This document shows positions 35,215 through 44,724 of a stretch of DNA of 64,000 bases, piece by piece. Within the stretch, counting starts at the first letter, position 1. Every line of letters begins with the position of its first letter. This stretch comes from Maridesulfovibrio sp. (GTDB lineage: Bacteria; Desulfobacterota; Desulfovibrionia; Desulfovibrionales; Desulfovibrionaceae), in the NCBI RefSeq assembly GCF_963666665.1, contig NZ_OY762999.1, positions 233,501-297,500 of the forward strand. The letters run 5' to 3'. The notes beneath the pieces are model-generated. The model was given only the letters and a program-made list of their open reading frames with translations, did no database searches and was not told where the DNA came from. The position numbers were made by a program, and so were the translations under genes.

Positions 35215-37572
35215 CTACTTCTTAGTCATCCGATAAACCCCATCCCAAAGTTCTCCTTCGGGGACAGGCGGATTGATCTTGTGCTCCTCGGCGCGTTTGA
35301 TGAACACGTCTGAGGGGGTGAATTTGGTGTCGTCGTATAGTTCGTATTTGTTGGCTTCCTGATACAGCTCAATGGCCTTGTCCCAGTTCTGGGCGACGTA
35401 TTCTTCTCGTGCTTTGGCGAAGAGGTCGAAGAGGATTTCTTCGCTTTCGGTAAGGCCGCCTTTCATGGCTACCAGCTCGTAGATTCGGACCGGTTCGTTC
35501 TTACCGACAACCTGAATGTTATCGATAAGTCGTGCTTCCACGAGGTCAAGAATCTTGTGGGTTTGGCCGTCTACTTCCACTTCCTGATCCAGCGTGAAAT
35601 GAGACACCGCAGTGAATATGCCGAACTGCTTGGCTCCTTCCTCCAGACGGGCTGCGAGGTTAACAGCGTCACCCATCATGGTGTAGTTCATGCGCATGGA
35701 TGAACCCATGTTGCCGACCACGATTTCACCGGAGTTAACCCCGATTCTTGTGCGCATGTTGTGGACAACTCTGGGCCATTTTTCGCCTTTGGCCCATTGC
35801 TCTTCGGGGAAATTCTTGGTGTTGCGGTCCGGTTCATCGGGCAGCTGTCTTTCCTTGGCCCATTTTTCGCGTAATTCGATTCCTGATCGCTGCATTTTCA
35901 CTGCCACACGGCAGGCGCGCAGGGCGTGGTCCGGCACATCCATGGGCGCGCCGAAAAAGGCGATAATCGCATCACCTTCATATTTATCGAGAGTTCCTTT
36001 TTCTTCGATGAGGATGTCGGTCATGACCGAGAGATATTCGTTGAGCAGTTCAACCAGCTGCGGAGCGGTAAGCTTTTCCGAGAAGGTTGAGAAGCTTTGG
36101 ATATCGGTGAAGTAGGCTGTGATTTCTCTTGCTTCGCCACCGAGTTCCGGCATTTCGCGGTTGCTGAACATCTCATCGATAAGTTCCGGAGCCAGATAAG
36201 ATGAGAATGTGGCCTGCAGGAATTTTTTCTGTCCTTCTTCCCGCCAAAATTTGATTAGAGTCAGCAAGGTGAAGTTTGTACCCAGTGCTATCAGTGCATA
36301 CATTGGGGTCAGGTACGCGCTATATTCCTGAAAAACATGCAGTGATCCGTAAACAATACCGGCACCCATGACCGCGATAGGCAGGATCATCCACATTGAA
36401 CGGGACCATGTCAGCAGAATCATGGAGATGATACCCGCAGCGAGGACCAGTAGCAGTTCCAGACCGGGAACCCAGTCCGGCTTGAGCAGGAAGTCACGGG
36501 TCAGGATGTTGTCCACTATGGTGGCATGGACTTCAACTCCGGGATAGTCCGAAGCAAAAGGGGTAACTCTTAAATCGCGCAATCCTGCGGCAGAGGTACC
36601 CATAAATATGATTTTACCATTCAATTCTTTTTCACCGACCTTGCCGCTGAGGATGTCCTTGGCGCTGTAGTAGGGAAATTCTTCCATGCCGCCCCGGTAG
36701 CGGACCAGCATCTGCCCCTTGGCATCAACCGGTATGGTTGTTTTGCCTACGCGGATGGATTCAATGCCGATGGGACTTGTTTTGGCAATGATGTTCTTGC
36801 GTCCCAACGCCTTCATAAGTGTGGCAAGGGCGAGGCTTGGGTATTGCTTGCCGTCCTTGGTGATAATCAGCGGAACCCGGCGGACAACTCCGTCATAGTC
36901 GGTGATTGAATTATAGAAGCCGCACAGAGGTGAAGCTTTTGCCAATACGGGCAGCGGACAGATTGCGTCCAGTGCATTCAGGGTCAAATCCTTGAGCGGA
37001 GGCGCTCCCTTGGCTTTGATCTGGGCAATGGGTACCGGTTTGACAAAGCAGGGCTGGGCATTCACGGATGGAGTCTGTTCTTCAATAAAGTCAAAGTAGA
37101 ATCCGAGCACAAAACGTCCGTTTTTAAGGACGTCAGCCAAGACCAGATCATTGTCCATTAATCCTTGAGGCAGCCCTTTGAAATTAACCGCTACGCCCAA
37201 TTCTTCTTGCAAGCTTTTTTTAATGGTGGCCGGGGAGGTGCGGTCCGGCTCGCCGATGAGAATATCAAGCCCGGTTGAGAGTGCTCCGGCCTGCTGTATT
37301 TTAGCCAGCAGCAGTGCCATACGGTAGCGGGGCCACGGCCATTGTCCCAGTTCCGCAAGGCTTTCATCATCAATATCAACGATTACCGGAATATTGGTTT
37401 TGGTACCCACAGGGCTGGAGCGCATAAATTGGTCATAGATTTTGTAATCCACGAACTGCAGGATCGGGGGCTGAAAAATATAAAGGGAAGCCACCAAAAC
37501 AGAGACAGCAACCCCGGTTAGGAGTAGAAAAAATGAATCAGAACCGGCTATTTTTTTTAGTGCACGCAGCAT
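35215..37572 (-). CDS. CHASE2 sensor class III adenylate/guanylate cyclase
   Basis: A 785-residue inner-membrane enzyme: TM1 near 13-32, extracytoplasmic CHASE2 domain about 35-375 (DIDDESLAELGQWPWPR is the family mark), three TM helices about 385-455, and a class III cyclase catalytic domain about 485-690. Catalytic Asp residues are in AYFTDIQSFS and EGDAIIAFFGAP, and transition-state residues in NMRTRIGVNSGEIVVGNMGS. A ~90-residue C-terminal tail is TPR-like. It most likely makes cAMP, which would suit the cNMP-binding Crp-type regulator class. The substrate specificity is inferred. Confidence 0.9.
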   Translation of the reverse strand: MLRALKKIAGSDSFFLLLTGVAVSVLVASLYIFQPPILQFVDYKIYDQFMRSSPVGTKTNIPVIVDIDDESLAELGQWPWPRYRMALLLAKIQQAGALSTGLDILIGEPDRTSPATIKKSLQEELGVAVNFKGLPQGLMDNDLVLADVLKNGRFVLGFYFDFIEEQTPSVNAQPCFVKPVPIAQIKAKGAPPLKDLTLNALDAICPLPVLAKASPLCGFYNSITDYDGVVRRVPLIITKDGKQYPSLALATLMKALGRKNIIAKTSPIGIESIRVGKTTIPVDAKGQMLVRYRGGMEEFPYYSAKDILSGKVGEKELNGKIIFMGTSAAGLRDLRVTPFASDYPGVEVHATIVDNILTRDFLLKPDWVPGLELLLVLAAGIISMILLTWSRSMWMILPIAVMGAGIVYGSLHVFQEYSAYLTPMYALIALGTNFTLLTLIKFWREEGQKKFLQATFSSYLAPELIDEMFSNREMPELGGEAREITAYFTDIQSFSTFSEKLTAPQLVELLNEYLSVMTDILIEEKGTLDKYEGDAIIAFFGAPMDVPDHALRACRVAVKMQRSGIELREKWAKERQLPDEPDRNTKNFPEEQWAKGEKWPRVVHNMRTRIGVNSGEIVVGNMGSSMRMNYTMMGDAVNLAARLEEGAKQFGIFTAVSHFTLDQEVEVDGQTHKILDLVEARLIDNIQVVGKNEPVRIYELVAMKGGLTESEEILFDLFAKAREEYVAQNWDKAIELYQEANKYELYDDTKFTPSDVFIKRAEEHKINPPVPEGELWDGVYRMTKK

Positions 37573-37747
37573 TTTTTTTGGATGTAGGCTAAAATTTATG
37601 TTAAAAGATATTAGTAAATACTATTATATATGTATGAATCATCTGGATTTTTCAATTAAATTTATATATATATGTAACAATAAAATAAAAACAAGAAAAC
37701 TTTTTGTTTTATCTGATTAATATGTTTATTTTTTTTGGGAGGGTTGT
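37573..37747. other. AT-rich intergenic region between divergent cyclase and type I secretion genes
   Basis: 175 bases of extreme A/T content, including runs of alternating TA, with no recognised reading frame. It must hold the promoters of both divergent genes. I cannot choose specific boxes. Confidence 0.5.
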
Positions 37748-39091
37748 GTGGTGAAAGCAATTAAGGTCTTAATTTTGAGTTTGGCGCTCTGCCTGCTGGC
37801 AGGGGTGTTCAGCATTGCTTCGGCACAGCAGGAAATGGCTCCTATGAATCCTGATCAGGCTGACGGTAAGCCTTATCTTAGAGCAATCCTCAATGATCTT
37901 CTTTCAACTCATGACCGTATCAAGGCTGCTGAAGCGCGAGTTGAATCCGCTGAACACCTTGTATCCCAGAGTTGGTCCGGCTGGACTCCAACTTTTGATG
38001 TTTCCGTGGAGGGCGGGCGCGAAGAAATTGATAAGCCTGGTGGCGGAACCAACAAAGGACGTAACGAAGAAAGAATTCAGGCCACCCAGCTCCTCTGGGA
38101 CTTCGGCGGTGTGAATAGTGATATCGACAGCAGCAAAGCCCTGCTGAACGAATATAAGGCTGTTCTCGAACAGATCCGTCAGGAACTGATGATTCAGGGT
38201 GTTGAAGCTTATCTCGGCTTGATCCGGGCAAGGGAAACCCTTAAATACGCCATTCAGTCCGAAGAAAGCATGAAGCGTCTTTCCGGTATGGAAGAGACTT
38301 TGGTTAAGCGCGGGGCAGGGCTTTCCTATAAGGAGCTCCAGATTAAGGCCCAGCTTGCCGGGGCTACTTCATACAGAGTGACAATTGAGCGTTCCCTGCA
38401 GACTGCACGCAACCGTTTCAAGGCTGTTTACGGTTTCCCCATTGCTATGGATGAAATCGATAAGATGGTTCCGGTTCCCATGCCTGCCGGCTATATGCCT
38501 GCATCACTCGATGATGCTATCACTCAGGCTCAGGCCCAGAACCCGCTGTTGCTGCAGCTTAAATTTTCCAAGGAAAGGCTTTACCACGATGTTAATGTGC
38601 AGGAAGCCACCCTTTACCCTAAGTTCGAATTTGTACTTGAAGGCAAAAGACGGGAACAGGATCAGGGTGCCAGCGGTGTAAGAACCGAGAACAAGGCAAC
38701 TTTTCAGGTTGGCTACTCCGGTTTTTCCGGCCTGTATGAATACGAGGCCACTCAGTCCGCCAAGGCCAATCTGCGTGAAATCCGCAAGCAGACCCTTGAT
38801 GTGCGCCGCACTGTTGAGGAAAATGTCCGCAATGCATGGCTTGAGCTCATGACTCTGCGTAAGAACGCTGAACTCTACAGGACTCAGGCTAACATCACCG
38901 CGGAATTCCTTGAGCTGATCAAGAAAAAGAGAGCCACTGGTGAGCAGGTGGAACTTCTTGATATCCTCGTAGGTGAAAGGGATTACTCTACAGCCACCAG
39001 CGCCAGCGTCACTGCTGACATTGATAACATTATCTTTGCCTACAAGCTTCTCTATGAAATGGGCATGATGAACATTGATGTTTTCAAATAA
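37748..39091 (+). CDS. TolC-family outer-membrane export channel
   Basis: A 447-residue protein with a signal peptide (KVLILSLALCLLAG, cleavage near residue 27 after ASA) and two repeated TolC-type coiled-coil halves (ATQLLWDFGGVNSDID and DATLYPKFEFVLEG-like strands). It forms the outer-membrane tunnel of the type I secretion system that follows. Two tandem GTG codons open the gene after GGGAGGG. A terminator-like hairpin lies between it and the ABC gene. Confidence 0.9.
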   Translation: MVKAIKVLILSLALCLLAGVFSIASAQQEMAPMNPDQADGKPYLRAILNDLLSTHDRIKAAEARVESAEHLVSQSWSGWTPTFDVSVEGGREEIDKPGGGTNKGRNEERIQATQLLWDFGGVNSDIDSSKALLNEYKAVLEQIRQELMIQGVEAYLGLIRARETLKYAIQSEESMKRLSGMEETLVKRGAGLSYKELQIKAQLAGATSYRVTIERSLQTARNRFKAVYGFPIAMDEIDKMVPVPMPAGYMPASLDDAITQAQAQNPLLLQLKFSKERLYHDVNVQEATLYPKFEFVLEGKRREQDQGASGVRTENKATFQVGYSGFSGLYEYEATQSAKANLREIRKQTLDVRRTVEENVRNAWLELMTLRKNAELYRTQANITAEFLELIKKKRATGEQVELLDILVGERDYSTATSASVTADIDNIIFAYKLLYEMGMMNIDVFK

Positions 39092-39119
39092 GCTTTAAGC
39101 GTAATTTAGAAGTTTACTG

Positions 39120-39157
39120 AAAATTCCATGTGTGCATGCTCATGGAATTTTCTTTTT
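39120..39157 (+). terminator. hairpin between tolC-like and ABC genes
   Basis: AAAATTCCATG pairs perfectly with CATGGAATTTT over a 10-base loop and is followed by CTTTTTC. It may set a lower level for the ABC-HlyD genes than for the channel. Confidence 0.7.
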
Positions 39158-39202
39158 CCGGGCAGTTTTTGATTTTTTTACTTTGGATAGGGGATTGGTC
39201 AC

Positions 39203-40903
39203 ATGAGAGAGTTGTTGAGGAGATTATCGCTACATGCGTTTTTGGCTTTCGAAATCTGCCTCGCGTCTTTTTTTATCAATATACTTTCCCTAGCTTCTCC
39301 CATTTTCGTAATTCAGGTCTTGAACCGTTATGTTGGTTATGGTTTTGACGGGACTTTGATTACGCTTACAGTCGGAATGCTCATTGCCGGGGTTTTGAAC
39401 CATGCTTTTACTGTGGTTCGGGTTCGTCTGGCGTCGGCTGTCAATGTGGGGCCAGACCGTGTGCTTTCCGAGACTGTGCTGGGCTGCCTTGCCCGGGCCA
39501 AAATGAGTACTTTGGGCAGGATTCCACCGGCCCGAATTCATGAGCTCATGAGTGGGATACAGGTTGTACAGTCAGGCTATGATGCATCCGTTATATGCTC
39601 TGTTCTGGATATGCCTTTTTTTCTTCTTTTTGTGGGTGCTACCTTTTTCCTCAGTCCGGTACTGGCCTTGATCACTATGCTGGCTATCGGGTGTTCCATG
39701 CTTGCGGGCTGGCTGAATATGCGTCGCGGCAAGCAGATGAACGATGCCATGCGTAATGAATCAGTTGTCCATCGTGGCAACCTCGCCAATGCCATCAGCG
39801 GTGCTGATACTGTCCGAGCATTCGGCGGGCGCGGTCATCTGACCGGAGTTTTTCAGGCACAAATGGACAAGCTGCAGCAGATTAAGCGGGACATGGTTCA
39901 GAGTGGAACTCGCGGGCAGGCTGTGTTGCAGAGTATCTCCATGTTACTGCGGGTTTTGATTTATGCTGTGGGCGCACGTGAAGTTGTTGCCGGATCAATG
40001 AGCACCGGGGGATTGATCGGTGCTTCCATTCTTTCCGGCAAGGCTCTGGCTGTCTCAGCCTCTTTTATGAAATCGCGGACCATGATCGCTCAGGCCGGAC
40101 AGATAATGCAATCTTTGCATGAATTCGTCCGCCAGCCCCTTGAATCCGAAACAGGTACAGAACTCAAGGATTACCGGGGTGCAATTGAAATCAAAGACCT
40201 CGGCTTTGCCTATCCCGGTTCTACCGGACCTCTTTTTGAAGGTCTGGATGTGAATATTGAACCGGGTAATATCGTAATTGTCACCGGGCATAACGGGGCC
40301 GGAAAGACTTCCCTTGTACGATTGCTGCTGGGGCTTATTGATCCCGGCCGGGGACAGATTCTTGTGGGCGGAGTGGATGTCCGTCAGCTTTCCGCACCGT
40401 GGTGGCGCAAGCAGGTTATGTACCTCCCGCAGGAACCTACCTTCTTGAATGCAACCATCAGGGAAAATATTTGTCTGAACAGTCCGGGTATGGATGACGA
40501 TCGTCTGAACCGGGTGGTGGAAATCGCAGGACTTAAAAAATATCTTGATACCAGCGTTCAGGGGCTGGATGCACAAGTGGTAAACGGCGGGGCAGAACTG
40601 GCAGTTGGTATCAGGCGCAGGCTTGCCCTTGCCCGTGCTATTTCCGTGCAAGGGGCAGTGGCTGTGCTTGATGAACCTGCCGAGGGATTTGATATCGAAG
40701 GGTTGCGGGTTATGGATATGATCATCCAGAGCATGGCTAAGGCCAAGAAAACCTTGATTATTGTTTCGCAGGATATGCGTCTTATGCAGCGTGCTGATAT
40801 CATTATAGACCTTGGAAACAAGCCGAAACCAAATGTCTTATATCCTAAAAAGGATGTTGCGCCGAAGGGAACTCACTCATCCAAGAGCGGGAGTGCGCAA
40901 TGA
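39203..40903 (+). CDS. type I secretion ABC transporter with degenerate ATPase motifs
   Basis: A 566-residue fused permease-ATPase of the HlyB/PrtD kind, without a C39 peptidase. About six TM helices cover residues 15-290. The NBD has Walker A TGHNGAGKTS, Q-loop YLPQEPTF and Walker B VAVLDEPAEGFD. The ABC signature (LSGGQ) reads LAVGI, and the H-loop histidine is Gln (VSQDM). ATP hydrolysis may be weak. Adjacent TolC and HlyD genes support a secretion role; no repeat-toxin or adhesin substrate lies in the window. Confidence 0.88.
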   Translation: MRELLRRLSLHAFLAFEICLASFFINILSLASPIFVIQVLNRYVGYGFDGTLITLTVGMLIAGVLNHAFTVVRVRLASAVNVGPDRVLSETVLGCLARAKMSTLGRIPPARIHELMSGIQVVQSGYDASVICSVLDMPFFLLFVGATFFLSPVLALITMLAIGCSMLAGWLNMRRGKQMNDAMRNESVVHRGNLANAISGADTVRAFGGRGHLTGVFQAQMDKLQQIKRDMVQSGTRGQAVLQSISMLLRVLIYAVGAREVVAGSMSTGGLIGASILSGKALAVSASFMKSRTMIAQAGQIMQSLHEFVRQPLESETGTELKDYRGAIEIKDLGFAYPGSTGPLFEGLDVNIEPGNIVIVTGHNGAGKTSLVRLLLGLIDPGRGQILVGGVDVRQLSAPWWRKQVMYLPQEPTFLNATIRENICLNSPGMDDDRLNRVVEIAGLKKYLDTSVQGLDAQVVNGGAELAVGIRRRLALARAISVQGAVAVLDEPAEGFDIEGLRVMDMIIQSMAKAKKTLIIVSQDMRLMQRADIIIDLGNKPKPNVLYPKKDVAPKGTHSSKSGSAQ

Positions 40904-42192
40904 ACAGCATGAGCCCTGAATATTCAGGTGAAGTAAAGGCTGCCAGTCATTTCTTTCTTTTCCTGTGCATAGCCATGTGCCTCGCTTTTCTGGCGTGGGC
41001 CTGTTATTTCCAGCTGGATATAGTCAGTCAGGCTGAAGGCGAGGTTATTCCCAGCTCAAGGGTCAAGCCCGTTCAGCACCTTGAAGGCGGCATTATCATG
41101 AAGATCAATGTTCGCGAAGGTGAGAGGGTGGCCAAGGGGCAGGAGCTTATAGTTCTTGAAGCAACCGCCAGCGATTCCACTGTTGATGAACTTGAGGTTC
41201 GAGTCACTTCCCTGAGGGTGAATATAGCCCGTCTGTCTGCTGAGGATAAAGGGCTTGATGCTCCTGATTATCCTAAAGATATTTATGAAAAATTTCCGGC
41301 TTTGATTGAGCGGTCCCTGAAACTGTTTCAGACCAGGAAGGCCCGGGTTGAAAGTGACCTGCTTTCCGAGCATGAAAAGATCAAACAGCGCGAGCAGGAT
41401 ATTAATCAGATCAGTTCACGGCAGCGTAACTCCTTGAACAGTCTTAAGCTTTTGCGTGAACAGATTAAAATAAGTGCCGGATTGCTGGAAGACGGGTTGA
41501 CCTCACGGTACAAGCATCTCGGTTTTCTTAAGGAAGAGTCAAATCTTAAAAGCTCGATTGAAGAGGATTCAGCCAAACTTGCCAAGGCCCGTTCCGCTTT
41601 GGCGCAGGCCAAGGCCGACATCGGCGAGATCAGGAACTCCTATCTGGCTTCGGTGCGTGAAGAACTTCAGGAAGCACGAAGGGAATTTGATGAGCTTTCC
41701 CAGCGGCTCAGGAAATTTGAGGATAACCTGAACCGGACTATCATCCGCTCCCCTGTGGATGGGGTGGTGAAGACTCTGTACGTGGTCAGCGTGGGCGAAG
41801 TTGTGCGCTCCGGGATGACCATCATGGATATTGTTCCGGCCGGGGATAAGCTGGTCATTGAAGCGCGTTTGCCCATCAGTGATATCGGTTACGTTAAGGA
41901 CGGGCAGAAGGCGGTGGTCAAACTGGCTTCCAGCGATGCTTCCCGATTCGGCAATATTGACGGCAAGGTTGTTAACATCAGCCCGGATGCAGATTCAACT
42001 GACCGTGGATTGACCTTTTACAGGGTGCGTATTGAGACTGATAAGGATTTCTTCGAGCACGATGGAAATTACTATAAGCTTTTTCCCGGTATACGGGTAA
42101 TTGCCGGAATTCATATAGGAACACGTTCGGTGATGGAATATATTCTTGAGCCGTTCATGGGCTCCATGAGCTATGCTATGAGGGAACGATGA
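40900..42192 (+). CDS. HlyD-family membrane fusion protein
   Basis: A 430-residue periplasmic adaptor: one N-terminal TM helix (FFLFLCIAMCLAFLAWACY), a barrel-sandwich with PVQHLEGGIIMKINVREG near 50-70, long coiled coil about 95-260, and IIRSPVDGVVKTLYVVSVG near 280. It bridges the ABC transporter and TolC. It overlaps the ABC gene by four bases and the next gene by four bases, so the three are one translated unit. Confidence 0.92.
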   Translation: MNSMSPEYSGEVKAASHFFLFLCIAMCLAFLAWACYFQLDIVSQAEGEVIPSSRVKPVQHLEGGIIMKINVREGERVAKGQELIVLEATASDSTVDELEVRVTSLRVNIARLSAEDKGLDAPDYPKDIYEKFPALIERSLKLFQTRKARVESDLLSEHEKIKQREQDINQISSRQRNSLNSLKLLREQIKISAGLLEDGLTSRYKHLGFLKEESNLKSSIEEDSAKLAKARSALAQAKADIGEIRNSYLASVREELQEARREFDELSQRLRKFEDNLNRTIIRSPVDGVVKTLYVVSVGEVVRSGMTIMDIVPAGDKLVIEARLPISDIGYVKDGQKAVVKLASSDASRFGNIDGKVVNISPDADSTDRGLTFYRVRIETDKDFFEHDGNYYKLFPGIRVIAGIHIGTRSVMEYILEPFMGSMSYAMRER

Positions 42193-43598
42193 GCACAAAA
42201 AGCCCCGTCTCCCCGAAAAAGGAAAGTAAGCAGCCTGAATGGATCGATACTGTTCCGCCCAGGGTTAAAGAAATTTTTATTAATGCTGTGAGGGCGCATT
42301 CCGCTGGCAATTATGATGAAGCTGTCTCTTTGTATTCCATGGCACTGAGCCTGTTGCCGGACGATCCTGTCCTTTTGGGTAATCTTGGGGTGGCCTTGCG
42401 AGCGCAGGATAAATTTAAGGCTGCAGAAGCATGTTACCGCAGGGCAATTGCCGTTAAACCGGACAGTCCCGGTGCATGGAGCAATCTGGGCAACGTGCTG
42501 CGCAGGTTGGGGCAGCTTAAGGAATCAGTAGCCTGCCATCGCAGGGCAATTGAACTGGACCGTAAATTTATAGATGCCTATTACAACCTCGGATTAGTTT
42601 TGCAGGACCTTGGAAAACTTGACGAATCGATTCGCCTTTTCAATCATTGCCTGAATTTTAAGCCTGACGATCATAGGATTAACTGGGATAAGTCCCTGGC
42701 TTTATTGTCCAAGGGAGATTTCATAAACGGTTTTGAGCTTTATGAGTACCGCTGGAAGCGCAAGGAACTGCTTCCCCGACATTTCCGCCAGCCGCTTTGG
42801 GACGGCTCCCCTTTAAACGGGAAAAGAATTTTCATCTATCATGAGCAGGGCTTCGGGGATACCTTGAATTTCTGCCGTTACCTTCCGCTTGTTGCTGAAG
42901 CAGGGGGGAAGGTTGTTTTCGAGTGTCAGCCGGAACTGGTTTCATTGCTTGAAGGGATAGATGGTATTGAAAAAATTGTCAGCGGCGGTGATAAATTACC
43001 TGAATTTGATGTCCAGACCCCGTTGATAAGCCTGCCTAGAATTTTAAAGCATGACCTGAAGTCCATTCCCCGGGAGTGCCCTTACCTCGCCGCTCCGGCA
43101 CAAGCTGGATTTCCGGTTCATGTCCCTGAAGGAACTAAATTCAAGATTGGAATTGTCTGGGCCGGTAAGCCTACCCATAAAAATGACCACAACCGTTCGG
43201 TTAGTATTGAAAATTTCATGCTTTTTGCCGGAATTCCCGGTGTGAGCATTTATTCCCTGCAAAAAGGACCGGAAACAAAGCAGCGTGAAGAATTCGGTTG
43301 CGGAGTGCTGGTGCGTGATCTCGGTAACGGCTGTGAAGATTTTGCGGATACGGCCAAGGTTATGGGGCAGCTGGATCTTATTATTACTGTGGATACTTCG
43401 GTCGCTCATCTGGCCGGTGCTTTGAATATACCAGTCTGGGTTGCTATTCCTTATAATCCTGATTGGCGCTGGATGCGAAAGCGCAAGGATTCTCCCTGGT
43501 ATCCCAGTATGACGCTTTTTCGCCAGAAAAGTCCGGGAGACTGGAGTATTGTTTTCAATAACATGCTTGCAGCCCTGAAAGAGAAACTGAAAAGTTAA
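42189..43598 (+). CDS. TPR protein with GT9-like glycosyltransferase domain
   Basis: A 469-residue protein. TPR repeats span about 30-180 (for example GNLGVALRAQDKFKAAEACY). The C-terminal half matches a GT9/heptosyltransferase-like fold (IFIYHEQGFGDTLNFCRYLP, then FKIGIVWAGKPTHKNDHN, then LIITVDTSVAHLAGAL). TPR-glycosyltransferase fusions often modify secreted or surface proteins (OGT-like). Its coupling to the secretion operon suggests it glycosylates the exported substrate, which is inference. No signal peptide is seen. Confidence 0.82.
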   Translation: MSTKSPVSPKKESKQPEWIDTVPPRVKEIFINAVRAHSAGNYDEAVSLYSMALSLLPDDPVLLGNLGVALRAQDKFKAAEACYRRAIAVKPDSPGAWSNLGNVLRRLGQLKESVACHRRAIELDRKFIDAYYNLGLVLQDLGKLDESIRLFNHCLNFKPDDHRINWDKSLALLSKGDFINGFELYEYRWKRKELLPRHFRQPLWDGSPLNGKRIFIYHEQGFGDTLNFCRYLPLVAEAGGKVVFECQPELVSLLEGIDGIEKIVSGGDKLPEFDVQTPLISLPRILKHDLKSIPRECPYLAAPAQAGFPVHVPEGTKFKIGIVWAGKPTHKNDHNRSVSIENFMLFAGIPGVSIYSLQKGPETKQREEFGCGVLVRDLGNGCEDFADTAKVMGQLDLIITVDTSVAHLAGALNIPVWVAIPYNPDWRWMRKRKDSPWYPSMTLFRQKSPGDWSIVFNNMLAALKEKLKS

Positions 43599-43719
43599 AT
43601 ATATGGTGATTCGGTGCTTTTTGGACGAGAGTGCTGGACTGAAACTCGCAGGTGCGGTAATTCATGGATCAGGTATAAAAATCGATTAAGTTTAAAGCGA
43701 ATTGAGGGGATAGCCAGTA

Positions 43720-44724
43720 ATGACGGGGAGTAGAATTCTGCTTGAATCCGGAACCAACGAAGTTGAGCTTCTGGAAGTTTATCTTGATGAGGGTAGTGGA
43801 GATAATTACAAACGCTGGTCGTTCGGCCTGAACGTGGCCAAAGTAAAGAAAATTGTCCGCGAAGCGGATCTGAAAAATTTTTCAGGACGCAAGCAGAATG
43901 GAAATATACCGAAAGGACCGTCTGAAATTGATCCCAAGAGCCCGTTGGTTTTGGGAATGTTTGAATTTATGGGGTCGGTCATCCCTCTTATTGATCTTAG
44001 CGGCTGGTTGCGTATGGAGCCTGTATCCAAAGATCGGCGCATGGTTTTGGTTACTGAATTTAATGAAATAGTCAGCGCTTTTCTTGTTTCCGGGGTTAAC
44101 CGTATCCACCGTGTAAGCTGGAGCGAGCTTGAATCCCTGCAAGGAAACATGGCTAAGTATGCTGAAGGAACTATTATCGGGACCGTAAAGCTTACCGATC
44201 CTGATCGTATTCTGCAGATTCTTGATCTTGAGCAGGCCATGGAAGACCTTAATCCGGCGCGTGACAAGGCCTCCCTTGAAGAAGTGGAAGAGTCTGTGGA
44301 ATGTGTTTATCAGGCAATATGCGCTGATGATTCCCGCTCCATGCGAAATCTGGTCAAAAATTCGCTGCATCGAGGCGGCTTTGAGGTTGAAGCTTATTCC
44401 AATGGGCTTGAAATATGGCAGGCTCTTCAAGAGATATCTGCAAAAGTAGCCAAAACCGGACTGCATGTTTCCGAATTCGTACAACTGGTTGTCTCGGATA
44501 TTGAAATGCCGGGAATGGACGGGCATGCCCTGACCAAGAGGATCAAGGAAGATATAAACTTGCGTGACCTGACCGTATATCTCTTTTCGTCCCTGATTAC
44601 TGATGAATTACTTCATAAAGGTGAAGCTGTTGGCGCCAATCGCCAGTATTCCAAGCCCCAGATTGCCACGCTGGTCAAGCAGGCCCGTATGGATTTGGAT
44701 GAGCTTTATAAATGTAAAGGCTAA
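43720..44724 (+). CDS. cheV: CheV-like chemotaxis coupling protein (CheW plus receiver)
   Basis: The 334-residue protein has an N-terminal CheW-like domain (about 10-175; VLGMFEFMGSVIPLIDLSGWL is typical) and a C-terminal receiver domain (about 190-325) with acceptor Asp in VVSDIEMPGMDG and the conserved Lys in YSKPQ. CheV couples receptors to CheA and tunes by phosphorylation. The start lies 121 bp after the TPR gene. Its stop overlaps the convergent Crp-type gene by four bases. Confidence 0.9.
   Translation: MTGSRILLESGTNEVELLEVYLDEGSGDNYKRWSFGLNVAKVKKIVREADLKNFSGRKQNGNIPKGPSEIDPKSPLVLGMFEFMGSVIPLIDLSGWLRMEPVSKDRRMVLVTEFNEIVSAFLVSGVNRIHRVSWSELESLQGNMAKYAEGTIIGTVKLTDPDRILQILDLEQAMEDLNPARDKASLEEVEESVECVYQAICADDSRSMRNLVKNSLHRGGFEVEAYSNGLEIWQALQEISAKVAKTGLHVSEFVQLVVSDIEMPGMDGHALTKRIKEDINLRDLTVYLFSSLITDELLHKGEAVGANRQYSKPQIATLVKQARMDLDELYKCKG

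Noticed and set aside
37573..37747. Origin-like or attachment site in the AT-rich gap
   Set aside because: AT-richness alone, with no repeats, DnaA boxes or tRNA end to support it.
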